Made by a program: the position numbers and the translations under genes. Shown one piece after another: positions 1-6,554 of a DNA stretch of 37,458 nt (position 1 is the stretch's first letter; each line of letters starts with the position of its first letter). This stretch comes from an uncultured Chitinophagaceae bacterium (GTDB lineage Bacteria; Bacteroidota; Bacteroidia; Chitinophagales; Chitinophagaceae), in assembly GCA_903830285.1 (NCBI GenBank), contig CAIKTE010000250.1, positions 1-37,458 of the forward strand. The letters are read 5' to 3'. The notes under the pieces were generated by a model that saw nothing but the letters and a program-made list of their open reading frames with translations, was not told the origin of the DNA and did no database searches.

Positions 1-1
1 C

Positions 2-109
2 TTATCTTTTTATTTATGGTTGGTGGGGGAAGCCCGCAAACAGATCCTTGCTCATACATTCAATAGCTGGAAGGTTTCAATGATCGAGATCCTGAAACAA
101 AGGCTTTAA
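2..109 (+). CDS. tgt: Queuine/tRNA-guanine transglycosylase, C-terminal end only
   Basis: The first 36 codons in this frame are open and end at TAA 107-109; the rest of the gene lies to the left of the window. The fragment contains LSFYLWLVGEARKQI and ends in EILKQRL. This matches what I recall of the extreme C-terminus of bacterial Tgt, which swaps guanine for a queuine precursor at the wobble position of GUN anticodons. In Bacteroidota tgt commonly sits directly before an LptF/LptG permease gene, and that is the next gene here. The call rests on about 35 residues plus synteny, so it is probable rather than certain. Confidence 0.7.
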   Translation, partial: LSFYLWLVGEARKQILAHTFNSWKVSMIEILKQRL

Positions 110-167
110 TTAGTTACACTTCTTATTTCATTTTTGAATGGATGTGGATAATTGCGGAAGTATTATT

Positions 168-410
168 TTATTTATCCACTTGTACAATCAATTTTACTAC
201 TGCTGCACCGTAATCCTTAGTTTCACAGTCACTTACTAATCCGTTACCTATGAAGTCCGTAAGTGTACATCCATTTTCATGGATGTATTTTTTTGTAGAA
301 GCCTCATTTACAATGCCAATCAAGGTTTCTGCGTCTAATTTATCTCAATTAACATCCTTTTCTGAACTTGCTTGATTTGTACAATTATATTTGCAGGTAT
401 ATAACGATGA
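168..410 (-). pseudogene. Remnant of a small unidentified protein gene
   Basis: Read on the minus strand, this spacer gives protein-like sequence ending at a stop at 168-170. It includes LDAETLIGIVNEASTKKYI, then TLTDFIGNGLVSDC and KDYGAAVVKLIVQVDK. The frame is interrupted by TGA at 345-347. Upstream it continues as CTNQASSEKDVN, which could follow a lipobox cysteine. No start codon exists, and the 5' part runs into the promoter and start of the permease on the other strand. The composition looks like real coding sequence, so I read it as a decayed small secreted or lipoprotein gene. No family was recognised. Chance open frame is the alternative. Confidence 0.35.
386..393 (+). promoter_or_regulatory. 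Bacteroidota -7 element ahead of the LptF/G permease
   Basis: TATATTTG is an exact match to TAnnTTTG. It lies 13 nt before the ATG at 407, so the leader would be very short. No convincing -33 TTTG lies at the usual spacing. The position argues against the upstream TTG at 368 as a start, because that codon would precede the transcript. Confidence 0.45.
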
Positions 411-1510
411 AAAAATTAGATTGGTACATACTGAAAAAATTTTTAAGCACTTTTTTCTTTGCTATATTTCTATTTACGGTCATTGCTGTTGTGATCGATG
501 TAAGCGAAAAAACAGATGATTTTGTAAAATCGCATCTGGGGTTCAGAAGGATCGTTACCGATTATTATTTGGGATTTGTTCCGCATATTGTAGCATTATT
601 ATTTCCCCTGTTTGTTTTTATTGCAGTGATATTTTTTACGTCCAAGATGGCAGGGCGCAGTGAAATAGTTGCTATTCTCGCCAGCGGAACTTCATTCAAT
701 CGTTGGTTGAGACCTTACTGGATCGGGGGATTATTTCTGGCAGGTATTTTATGGTTTTCTAATCAATTTCTGATCCCCAAGGCCGAACAGATCAGGGGTA
801 ATTTTGAGGCTAAATATTTTGATCCCAATTCCTCCTACGAAAATCTAAATAAGAGTCGCAATGGTACCGGCTCTGATATATATGTTAGAATTGATTCATT
901 TACTTATGCTGGTATTTACAATTATGATACAGCAACAAAACGTGGTGGTCCCGTTTTTGTTCATCGAGTAAAAAATAATCAGCTCATAGAAAACAACCGT
1001 GCAGAATCAATGTATTGGGATACTGCGGTTAAAAAATGGAGAATGGATTTTGTGATCCGTCGTTCCTGGCCGGGTGGAAAAGAGAAGGTTTTGATGAACA
1101 GTTCTGAAACAATGAATTTCGATTTCAAGCCCACCGATCTCAGAAAAGACAAATACACTAAAGATAAATTAGCAACACCCGAATTAATCAGATTTATCGT
1201 ACAAGAACAAATGCACGGGGCGGAAGGGGTTAATGAATTGATCGTGGAAAAGGGAAGGAGAGATGCAACCCCCATCACTGTTCTACTGCTTACGCTGATT
1301 GGTGCAGTTGTAGCAGGCCGAAAGGTTCGAGGTGGCAGCGGTGTGCATTTAGCCATCGGTTTTATCATAGCGGCGCTATTTATTTTGACCGATAAATTCA
1401 GCACTATCTTTTCTACAAAAGGAAACCTGCCCCCAACACTGGCTACCTGGATTCCCAATATCATTTTCGTTTTTGTGGTCATTGCTATGTATCGAAAAGC
1501 CCCCAAATAA
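407..1510 (+). CDS. LptF/LptG family permease (lipopolysaccharide export ABC permease)
   Basis: This 367-residue inner-membrane protein has the LptF/LptG (YjgP/YjgQ) layout. Three hydrophobic segments lie near residues 9-29, 50-75 and 98-118, followed by a polar periplasmic stretch to about residue 285. Further membrane segments fill the C-terminus (RDATPITVLLLTLIGAVVAG, then two more). The N-terminus MKKLDWYILKKFLSTF and the segment FTSKMAGRSEIVAILASG fit the family, which works with LptB to pull lipopolysaccharide into the trans-envelope bridge. I chose ATG 407 because it gives the normal N-terminus and follows a TAnnTTTG element. LptF and LptG cannot be separated by eye. The gene sits after tgt, as in many Bacteroidota. 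Confidence 0.85.
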   Translation: MKKLDWYILKKFLSTFFFAIFLFTVIAVVIDVSEKTDDFVKSHLGFRRIVTDYYLGFVPHIVALLFPLFVFIAVIFFTSKMAGRSEIVAILASGTSFNRWLRPYWIGGLFLAGILWFSNQFLIPKAEQIRGNFEAKYFDPNSSYENLNKSRNGTGSDIYVRIDSFTYAGIYNYDTATKRGGPVFVHRVKNNQLIENNRAESMYWDTAVKKWRMDFVIRRSWPGGKEKVLMNSSETMNFDFKPTDLRKDKYTKDKLATPELIRFIVQEQMHGAEGVNELIVEKGRRDATPITVLLLTLIGAVVAGRKVRGGSGVHLAIGFIIAALFILTDKFSTIFSTKGNLPPTLATWIPNIIFVFVVIAMYRKAPK

Positions 1511-1729
1511 TTTTCTTCCTAGTCTTTGTAAATGTTTTGCTGCAACACACAACTTGCTTTATCTTTAACGGCGTAATAAATAATTGTGTAAAACAAACTT
1601 TTCTGTAAGCATATTTATCGGCTTTTTTAGTAATATTTCGATGTGTTACAGCAAATTTTTCAACTGAGCATCTTGATATTACCCGGATGAAAATTCAAAA
1701 AATCATCAACTCTATATAAACTAAAAAAT

Positions 1730-3052
1730 ATGGGAATTTTAAAAAACAGGTTCAAAGCAAAGGCTGAAGAGGCAAATGCAGAGATTAAAGAATTAATCAA
1801 AGAGCATGGTAATAAAAAAATAGGAGAAGTTACTTTGGCACAGGTATATCAGGGTATGCGTGGCATTACGGGTTTGGTAACAGAAACAAGCCTATTGGAT
1901 GCACAGGAAGGCATCCGTTTCAGAGGTTATTCCATTCCTGAATTACAGCAAAAATTGCCTAAAGCACCCAAAGGCGATGAACCATTGCCTGAAGGACTTT
2001 TTTACTTAATGATGTTGGGTGAATTACCAAATGATGATGAAGTAGAACACGTAACAGATATTTTACAAAGAAGAAGCCATGTACCGAATCACGTTTTTGC
2101 GGCTATTGATGCATTGCCTGTAACTACACATCCGATGACGATGTTTGTTGTGGGAGTGATGGCTTTGCAGACAGAAAGCTATTTTTCAAAATCGTATTCA
2201 GAAGGGTTGAATAAGAAAGATTATTGGGAAACTACATTTGATGATGCAATTTTATTAATTGCACGTTTGCCCCGTATTGCTGCTTATATCTATCGAAGAA
2301 AGTATAAGAATAACGAACATATTAATCCAAACGGTTTATTAGACTGGGCTGGAAATTTTGCTCATATGCTGGGATATGATGACCACAGCTTCCGAGAATT
2401 GATGCGTTTATATATGACCATTCATGCCGATCATGAGGGTGGTAACGTATCTGCTCATACTACCCACTTGGTAGGTTCTGCATTAAGCGATCCTTATTTG
2501 GCATATGCAGCCGGAATGAACGGCTTGGCAGGTCCATTACATGGATTGGCCAATCAGGAGGTCATTAAATGGATCTACGAAATGCAGGAAAAATTAGGAA
2601 CTGATCTTCCTGCAAGAGAGCAAATAGCAGAATATGTAAAAGAAACCCTGAGTGCAGGAAAAGTAGTACCTGGTTATGGTCATGCCGTTTTGCGTAAAAC
2701 AGATCCTCGTTATACAGCTCAATTGGAATTCGGTAAAAAACACATGCCTGAAGATAAACTTTGCAGAACTGTTTGGAATATTTATGAAGTGGTTCCACCG
2801 ATACTTCAATCTTTGGGTAAGATCAAAAATCCATGGCCCAATGTAGATGCACACAGCGGTGCATTGTTGGTACATTATGGTATGGTTGAGTATGAGTTTT
2901 ATACCGTTTTGTTTGCTGTAAGCCGTTCTTTGGGTGTAATGGCAAGTTTAATTTGGGATAGAGCATTAGGCTTCCCCCTCGAAAGACCAAAGAGCGTTAC
3001 AACTCAATCTGTAAAGCTTTGGTTAGAAGGGAAAGATCAGATATGGGAATAA
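1730..3052 (+). CDS. gltA: Citrate synthase, mitochondrial/eukaryotic-like type
   Basis: This enzyme condenses acetyl-CoA and oxaloacetate to citrate, the entry step of the TCA cycle. All three catalytic residues are visible: His271 in GPLHGLANQEV, His318 in VVPGYGHAVLRKTDPRY and Asp373 in NVDAHSGALL. The block ADHEGGNVSAHTTHLVGSAL followed by DPYLAYAAGMNGLAG resembles the mitochondrial enzyme much more than the hexameric E. coli GltA, and the 440-residue length also fits that type. Eukaryote-like citrate synthases are known in Bacteroidota. The gene stands alone with a 220-nt upstream spacer and is closed by a strong terminator at 3076, so it is probably a single-gene transcript. Confidence 0.95.
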   Translation: MGILKNRFKAKAEEANAEIKELIKEHGNKKIGEVTLAQVYQGMRGITGLVTETSLLDAQEGIRFRGYSIPELQQKLPKAPKGDEPLPEGLFYLMMLGELPNDDEVEHVTDILQRRSHVPNHVFAAIDALPVTTHPMTMFVVGVMALQTESYFSKSYSEGLNKKDYWETTFDDAILLIARLPRIAAYIYRRKYKNNEHINPNGLLDWAGNFAHMLGYDDHSFRELMRLYMTIHADHEGGNVSAHTTHLVGSALSDPYLAYAAGMNGLAGPLHGLANQEVIKWIYEMQEKLGTDLPAREQIAEYVKETLSAGKVVPGYGHAVLRKTDPRYTAQLEFGKKHMPEDKLCRTVWNIYEVVPPILQSLGKIKNPWPNVDAHSGALLVHYGMVEYEFYTVLFAVSRSLGVMASLIWDRALGFPLERPKSVTTQSVKLWLEGKDQIWE

Positions 3053-3075
3053 TACTCATTTAAAATAAATAGATC

Positions 3076-3110
3076 AAAATGCTTCGAATTATTCGAAGCA
3101 TTTTTTATTT
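3076..3110 (+). terminator. Rho-independent terminator of citrate synthase
   Basis: A perfect 13-bp stem (3076-3088 with 3092-3104, loop TTA, core AATGCTTCGAA) runs into a T tract. It lies 24 nt after the citrate synthase stop codon and just before the next gene, which therefore needs its own promoter or read-through. Confidence 0.85.
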
Positions 3111-3125
3111 TGATGAAAAAATTTT

Positions 3126-3602
3126 ATGGCAACAACAAAAAAAACTACTCTCAAGAAAATTGTTCCTAAAAAAGCTGCAGCAAAAAAAGAAAAACCTTTA
3201 ATAAAATACAGCGATAAATCTGCAGGTCAGCCTGAGTTGGTTGTGATATTCGAAAGAATAAAGCAATTGATGCTGCCATACGAAAAAGCTGCCATAAAAG
3301 TTCATGCTGATACAGGTGGCCAAATTCATTTGATCAGTCATAAAGCCATTGAAATTGAAGGAAGAAAAAGACCCGAAATTTGGTTTGTTTCTGCATTGGT
3401 ACAAAAAGGCTATGTGGGGTTTTATTTTATGCCTCTTTCTTTGTATAAACCTCAGGGCGAAAAACTGCATCCCGATTTGATGAAATGCTTAAAGGGCAAA
3501 GCCTGTTTTCATATCAAAAAGAATGATGAAATTATATTTAAACAAATGAAAGAAGCCATCAAGATGGGCTACAATATTTATAAAGAAAGAGGCTGGGTAT
3601 AA
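3126..3602 (+). CDS. DUF1801-like (YdhG/frataxin-fold) protein with Lys-rich N-terminus
   Basis: This is a 158-residue cytosolic protein. Residues 1-25 are a Lys/Ala-rich tail (TTKKTTLKKIVPKKAAAKKE) that looks flexible or nucleic-acid-contacting. The rest resembles the DUF1801 family: an amphipathic start (ELVVIFERIKQLMLPYEKAAIKV), a central strand region (RPEIWFVSALVQKGYVGFYF), and the ending LKGKACFHIKKNDEII plus a short helix. The biochemical role of the family is not established. The ATG lies 16 nt after the preceding terminator, so its expression signal is unclear. A small palindrome (AATAGGTCCCTATT) between its stop and the convergent gene at 3620 could be a weak shared terminator. Confidence 0.6.
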   Translation: MATTKKTTLKKIVPKKAAAKKEKPLIKYSDKSAGQPELVVIFERIKQLMLPYEKAAIKVHADTGGQIHLISHKAIEIEGRKRPEIWFVSALVQKGYVGFYFMPLSLYKPQGEKLHPDLMKCLKGKACFHIKKNDEIIFKQMKEAIKMGYNIYKERGWV

Positions 3603-3619
3603 AATAGGTCCCTATTCTT

Positions 3620-5035
3620 TTACAGCATTGTCTTAGGTGCAGTATAACTGGTTTTGGCTATGGATGTTTCACTCAATGCCTTAAAGCCGCCGATAATATT
3701 CACAACTTTATGAAAACCTCTTGATTTTAAAATAGAACTTGCGATCAATGAACGATAGCCTCCCGCACAATGAACATAATATTTGCTGCTCTTATTCATC
3801 GAACTCATATTCTTGTTAATAAAATCGAGGGGAAAATTTACTGCTGCTACCAAATGTTGTGCATTGAATTCGCTTTCTTTACGTACATCCAGAATATGAA
3901 ATGAATTAGGGTTTAAGTTATACAGTTCTTCCAAATGTGCCGCTGTTATTTCTTCGATCTTGTCAATTTCATTGCCGGCATTTTTCCATGCAGTAACACC
4001 TCCTTTCAAATATCCCAGTGTATTATCGTACCCAACTCTTGCGAGTCTGATTACCACTTCTTCCTCCCTACCTTCATCGGCAATGATCAAAATGGGTTGT
4101 TGCATATCATGGATCAATGCTCCTGCCCAGGGTGCAAACTTATCCTCAATACCAATAAATACAGAACCGGGAATAAATGCTTTCGGGAAAATGTCTTTTG
4201 ATCTTGTGTCGAGCACGAGTGCATTGGTGGAATCCCAAACAATTAAAAATTCTTCAGCTGTAAATGGACGCGTACCACTTGCAATCACTTCATCAATGCT
4301 TGCATAACCGTTTTTATTCATTCCTACATCCTTTGGAAAATATTGCGGAGGCTCCACCAATCCATCAGTCACTTCTTTAATGAATTGTTCCTTGTTTAGA
4401 TCAGGCCGCAATGCATAGTTTAGTTTCTTTTGTATGCCTAATGTGGACACTGTTTCTGAACTCATATTCTTTCCGCAAGCACTACCTGCACCATGACCCG
4501 GATAAACGATCACATCATCGGCCAATGGAATGATCTTATTCTGCAGTGAATCGTACAAATAACCGGCTAGGTCTTCTTGGCTGAGATTGTTTTTTACGGC
4601 AAGATCAGGTCGCCCAACATCACCGATGAATAAAGTATCACCTGTAAATAACGAATGGTCTTTTCCATTTTCATCGATCAGTAAATAAGTGCTCGATTCC
4701 ATGGTATGACCGGGGGTATGCAGTACTTTGATGATAACATTGCCTAGTTTTAGTTCTTCACCATCTTCAGCAATATGCGCATCAAATGAAGGAATTGCAG
4801 TTGGACCAAATACTATTGTGCCACCTGTTTTTTTAGCAAGATCAATATGTCCCGATACAAAATCTGCATGAAAATGTGTTTCTAAAATATACTTGATCAT
4901 AGCTCCGTTTTTCTCAGCTAATTCAGTATAGGGCTTTGTTTCTCGAAGCGGATCAATAATGGCAGCTTCTCCATTACTTTCAATGAAATAAGCAGCTTCT
5001 GACAAACAGCCTGTATATAATTGCTCTACTCTCAT
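3620..5035 (-). CDS. Persulfide dioxygenase-sulfurtransferase (CstB-like): metallo-beta-lactamase fold plus two rhodanese domains
   Basis: The N-terminal 250 residues form an ETHE1-type metallo-beta-lactamase domain. Visible metal ligands are His54, His56 and Asp58 in THFHADFVSGH, His110 in HTPGH, Asp133 in FTGDTLF and His181 in YPGHG. Two rhodanese domains follow. The first (about 255-355) has ADEGREEE where the active-site loop should be and no cysteine, so it is a pseudo-rhodanese. The second (about 365-460) carries Cys423 in VHCAGGYRS. This order, 471 residues long, matches CstB-type proteins, which oxidise low-molecular-weight persulfides to sulfite and can form thiosulfate. No other sulfide-oxidation genes or CstR-like regulator are adjacent, and the gene is monocistronic. 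The nearest alternative is a general hydroxyacylglutathione hydrolase-rhodanese fusion. Confidence 0.85.
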   Translation of the reverse strand: MRVEQLYTGCLSEAAYFIESNGEAAIIDPLRETKPYTELAEKNGAMIKYILETHFHADFVSGHIDLAKKTGGTIVFGPTAIPSFDAHIAEDGEELKLGNVIIKVLHTPGHTMESSTYLLIDENGKDHSLFTGDTLFIGDVGRPDLAVKNNLSQEDLAGYLYDSLQNKIIPLADDVIVYPGHGAGSACGKNMSSETVSTLGIQKKLNYALRPDLNKEQFIKEVTDGLVEPPQYFPKDVGMNKNGYASIDEVIASGTRPFTAEEFLIVWDSTNALVLDTRSKDIFPKAFIPGSVFIGIEDKFAPWAGALIHDMQQPILIIADEGREEEVVIRLARVGYDNTLGYLKGGVTAWKNAGNEIDKIEEITAAHLEELYNLNPNSFHILDVRKESEFNAQHLVAAVNFPLDFINKNMSSMNKSSKYYVHCAGGYRSLIASSILKSRGFHKVVNIIGGFKALSETSIAKTSYTAPKTML

Positions 5036-5163
5036 GAATCACACTTTTATTAAAATGATGTTGTAACAAATATCTAGTTCTCGGAAAATGTAGGAAATGA
5101 TATTTGTCAGGATTCTATATAAATGTGATGATTGGAAATAATTTCAACCTGGAAGCAGAAAAA

Positions 5164-5195
5164 TTTTGCGAACGGCCACAGCAACTATACATTTG
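5164..5195 (+). promoter_or_regulatory. Promoter of the tRNA-Ala array
   Basis: TTTTG at 5164-5168 and TACATTTG at 5188-5195 are separated by 19 nt, an excellent match to the Bacteroidota -33 TTTG / -7 TAnnTTTG promoter. Transcription should start about 6-8 nt downstream, at or next to the first base of the first tRNA-like unit (5202). Confidence 0.75.
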
Positions 5196-5201
5196 CAGCC
5201 T

Positions 5202-5269
5202 GCCGGGGTAGCTCCGTTGTCTTGTGCGTACCGAAGTAATCGGGAAGGTCATTGGTTCTTAAAATAAAA
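5202..5269 (+). pseudogene. tRNA-like unit 1 (most diverged)
   Basis: It begins GCCGGGGTAGCTC, so the 5' acceptor strand differs from the Ala tRNA (GGGGGGT). The D arm is altered (GCTC/GTGC), and the anticodon region is ACCGAAGTAATCGGGA, a related but different palindrome. The 3' half is identical to units 2 and 3. It has no acceptor 3' strand and cannot form a normal tRNA. Confidence 0.7.
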
Positions 5270-5339
5270 TGGGGGTTAGCTCAGTTGTCTTGAGCGTCCC
5301 GATTGGAATCGGGAAGGTCATTGGTTCTTAAAATAAAAT
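5270..5339 (+). pseudogene. tRNA-like unit 2
   Basis: This is a 70-nt unit with the 5' strand TGGGGGT, intact D-stem GCTC/GAGC, and the palindrome TCCCGATTGGAATCGGGA in the anticodon position. It keeps AGGTC and a broken T arm (ATTGGTTCTTAA). It differs from unit 3 only in its first base. Confidence 0.75.
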
Positions 5340-5409
5340 GGGGGGTTAGCTCAGTTGTCTTGAGCGTCCCGATTGGAATCGGGAAGGTCATTGGTTCTTA
5401 AAATAAAAT
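5340..5409 (+). pseudogene. tRNA-like unit 3
   Basis: This 70-nt unit has the same acceptor 5' strand (GGGGGGT) and D-stem as the functional tRNA. It then has the anticodon-arm palindrome, AGGTC, the broken T arm and an A/T tail directly abutting the real tRNA-Ala at 5410. Near-identity with unit 2 points to recent tandem duplication. Confidence 0.75.
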
Positions 5410-5483
5410 GGGGGGTTAGCTCAGTTGGCTAGAGCTCTTGCATGGCATGCAAGAGGTCGTCGGTTCGACCCCGATACTCTCCA
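5410..5483 (+). tRNA. tRNA-Ala (anticodon GGC)
   Basis: A full cloverleaf can be drawn. The acceptor GGGGGGT pairs with ACTCTCC (two G-U pairs). The D stem is GCTC/GAGC and the anticodon stem is CTTGC/GCAAG with loop ATGGCAT, giving anticodon GGC. The variable region is AGGTC and the T stem GTCGG/CCGAT with loop TTCGACC. Position 73 is A and CCA is not encoded. It is the only intact tRNA in the window. It lies at the 3' end of a tandem array of broken copies and is followed 13 nt later by a terminator. Confidence 0.93.
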
Positions 5484-5496
5484 CACAATTTATCAG

Positions 5497-5525
5497 GCTT
5501 TCATCATTTTGATGAAGGCTTTTTT
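5497..5525 (+). terminator. Rho-independent terminator of the tRNA-Ala unit
   Basis: GCTTTCATC pairs with GATGAAGGC (9 bp, one G-U) around the loop ATTTT, followed by six T residues. It closes the transcript that begins near 5202. Confidence 0.85.
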
Positions 5526-5594
5526 GTTTGACAGAACTAATGTTAGATTAAAAAACATTCAGCAACATACATTTCTAAAAAGTAAAATATTTTA

Positions 5595-5602
5595 TACTTT
5601 TG
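5595..5602 (+). promoter_or_regulatory. -7 element ahead of the secreted protein gene
   Basis: TACTTTTG is an exact TAnnTTTG match, 64 nt before ATG 5666. The -33 region is weak (ATTTC around 5571-5575). Confidence 0.4.
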
Positions 5603-5665
5603 ATAAATGAGGTTTATTTCTTGATCTCACTAAAATGGCAACAATTTTAAATGGCCAACTATTTT

Positions 5666-6433
5666 ATGAAAAAAGTATTCATCACAGCATCGTTCTTTTT
5701 ATTTGGTATTATAACAATTTTCGGACAGGATATTATTTATAAAAAAGACGGATCAGAAATTCGCTCAAAAGTAATAGAGATAACATTAACAACCGTTAAA
5801 TATAAAAAATTAGAAAACTTGAGCGGCCCTTCTTATGACATTCTGAAAAATGAAGTGCAGAAGATAGTTTACGAGAATGGTGTAATTGATGATTTTGTGA
5901 AAGCTGAAGAATTGGAAATGGAGAAACAATTAAAGAATAATCCACTTTACAGAATAAATAGTAACGGTAAAACTATTATACATCTGAATGGTAAAGAATA
6001 CAGCACAGAAAATAATACTATTCGTATTATGGAAGACAAGAGAATAGTATATGGGAGTTTCAATAACCATTATTCAGTGCTGGTTACTTTAACCAGCACA
6101 TTTGTAACAGAGGATAAGAGGATACTCGTCAGTTTTGTGATAGCCGACAAGGCAATGAAAGCCGCCACTTTCAGAGCTCCTAAAAAAAATATTTTAGATG
6201 CAGGCAGTACTGGTATATTCTCTACCAGCGTGAGATACCTGCCACTCAATACAAATACTTTCATCGTAACGGGGACAAATATTCCAATAAGTTATATCCG
6301 GGCAGGCAAGCTAACTATCGAAACGATTGATAATGTAAACAGGAAAATATCAGGTACTGTTCAGATTTCTGCGACCTATGTTGACGACGGCTTACTTGAA
6401 CTGGATGCTTCTTTCAACGGAATTGGGTATTGA
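5666..6433 (+). CDS. Secreted protein of unknown function
   Basis: This is a 255-residue protein with a clear signal peptide (MKKVFITASFFLFGIITIFG, then QDIIYKKDG). The mature N-terminal domain carries a pattern I have seen in many Bacteroidota exported proteins: IIYKKDGSEIRSKVIEI, TTVKYKKLENLSGPSY and KNEVQKIVYENG. The C-terminal half is rich in beta-strand-like alternation (GTNIPISYIRAGKLTIETID, then KISGTVQISATYVDDGLLEL) and resembles small beta-sandwich domains of the DUF6252 kind; this is inference. No catalytic motif is visible. An in-frame ATG at 5651 would add five residues, but ATG 5666 gives the canonical signal-peptide start. Confidence 0.7.
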   Translation: MKKVFITASFFLFGIITIFGQDIIYKKDGSEIRSKVIEITLTTVKYKKLENLSGPSYDILKNEVQKIVYENGVIDDFVKAEELEMEKQLKNNPLYRINSNGKTIIHLNGKEYSTENNTIRIMEDKRIVYGSFNNHYSVLVTLTSTFVTEDKRILVSFVIADKAMKAATFRAPKKNILDAGSTGIFSTSVRYLPLNTNTFIVTGTNIPISYIRAGKLTIETIDNVNRKISGTVQISATYVDDGLLELDASFNGIGY

Positions 6434-6513
6434 TTAAATGTGAAACATCAAATACGGGTGTTTAATCCAGCTAAATAAATAATTATAAATGTATGATTAC
6501 GCAGCGGGTTAAC

Positions 6514-6521
6514 TAATTTTG
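6514..6521 (+). promoter_or_regulatory. -7 element ahead of the GH30 gene
   Basis: TAATTTTG is an exact TAnnTTTG match, 33 nt before ATG 6555. It overlaps the TTG at 6519, which therefore is not a plausible start codon. Confidence 0.45.
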
Positions 6522-6554
6522 CAAATCTTATGTAACCTTTCTAACAATGCTAAT

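Larger units (their letters stand above)
5202..5409 (+). repeat. Tandem array of three degenerate tRNA-like units upstream of tRNA-Ala
   Basis: The D-arm core GCTC recurs at 5211, 5279, 5349 and, in the functional tRNA, at 5419, giving periods of 68, 70 and 70 nt. Units 2 and 3 are identical except for the first base; unit 1 is diverged. Each unit keeps a tRNA-Ala-like 5' half (acceptor, D arm), the variable-region AGGTC and the TTGGTTC of the T arm. It then ends in TTAAAATAAAAT in place of the 3' acceptor strand. The anticodon arm is replaced by a palindrome (TCCCGATTGGAATCGGGA in units 2 and 3). The array lies between a good promoter and the intact tRNA, so it is probably transcribed. Confidence 0.85.

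Noticed and set aside
979-1506. 175-codon minus-strand frame under the permease
   Set aside because: It lies wholly inside the LptF/G gene, has no recognisable motif, and the plus-strand protein is clear.
5202-5269. Unit 1 as an intact tRNA of another type
   Set aside because: The 5' strand GCCGGGG looks like another tRNA, but there is no matching CCCCGGC 3' strand and the T arm is broken.
5202-5483. CRISPR-like array
   Set aside because: The units are contiguous 68-70 nt tRNA-like copies with no unique spacers, and the last is an intact tRNA.
5425-5610. Open frame of 61 codons across the tRNA
   Set aside because: It runs through the tRNA-Ala gene and its terminator; it has no protein-like composition.
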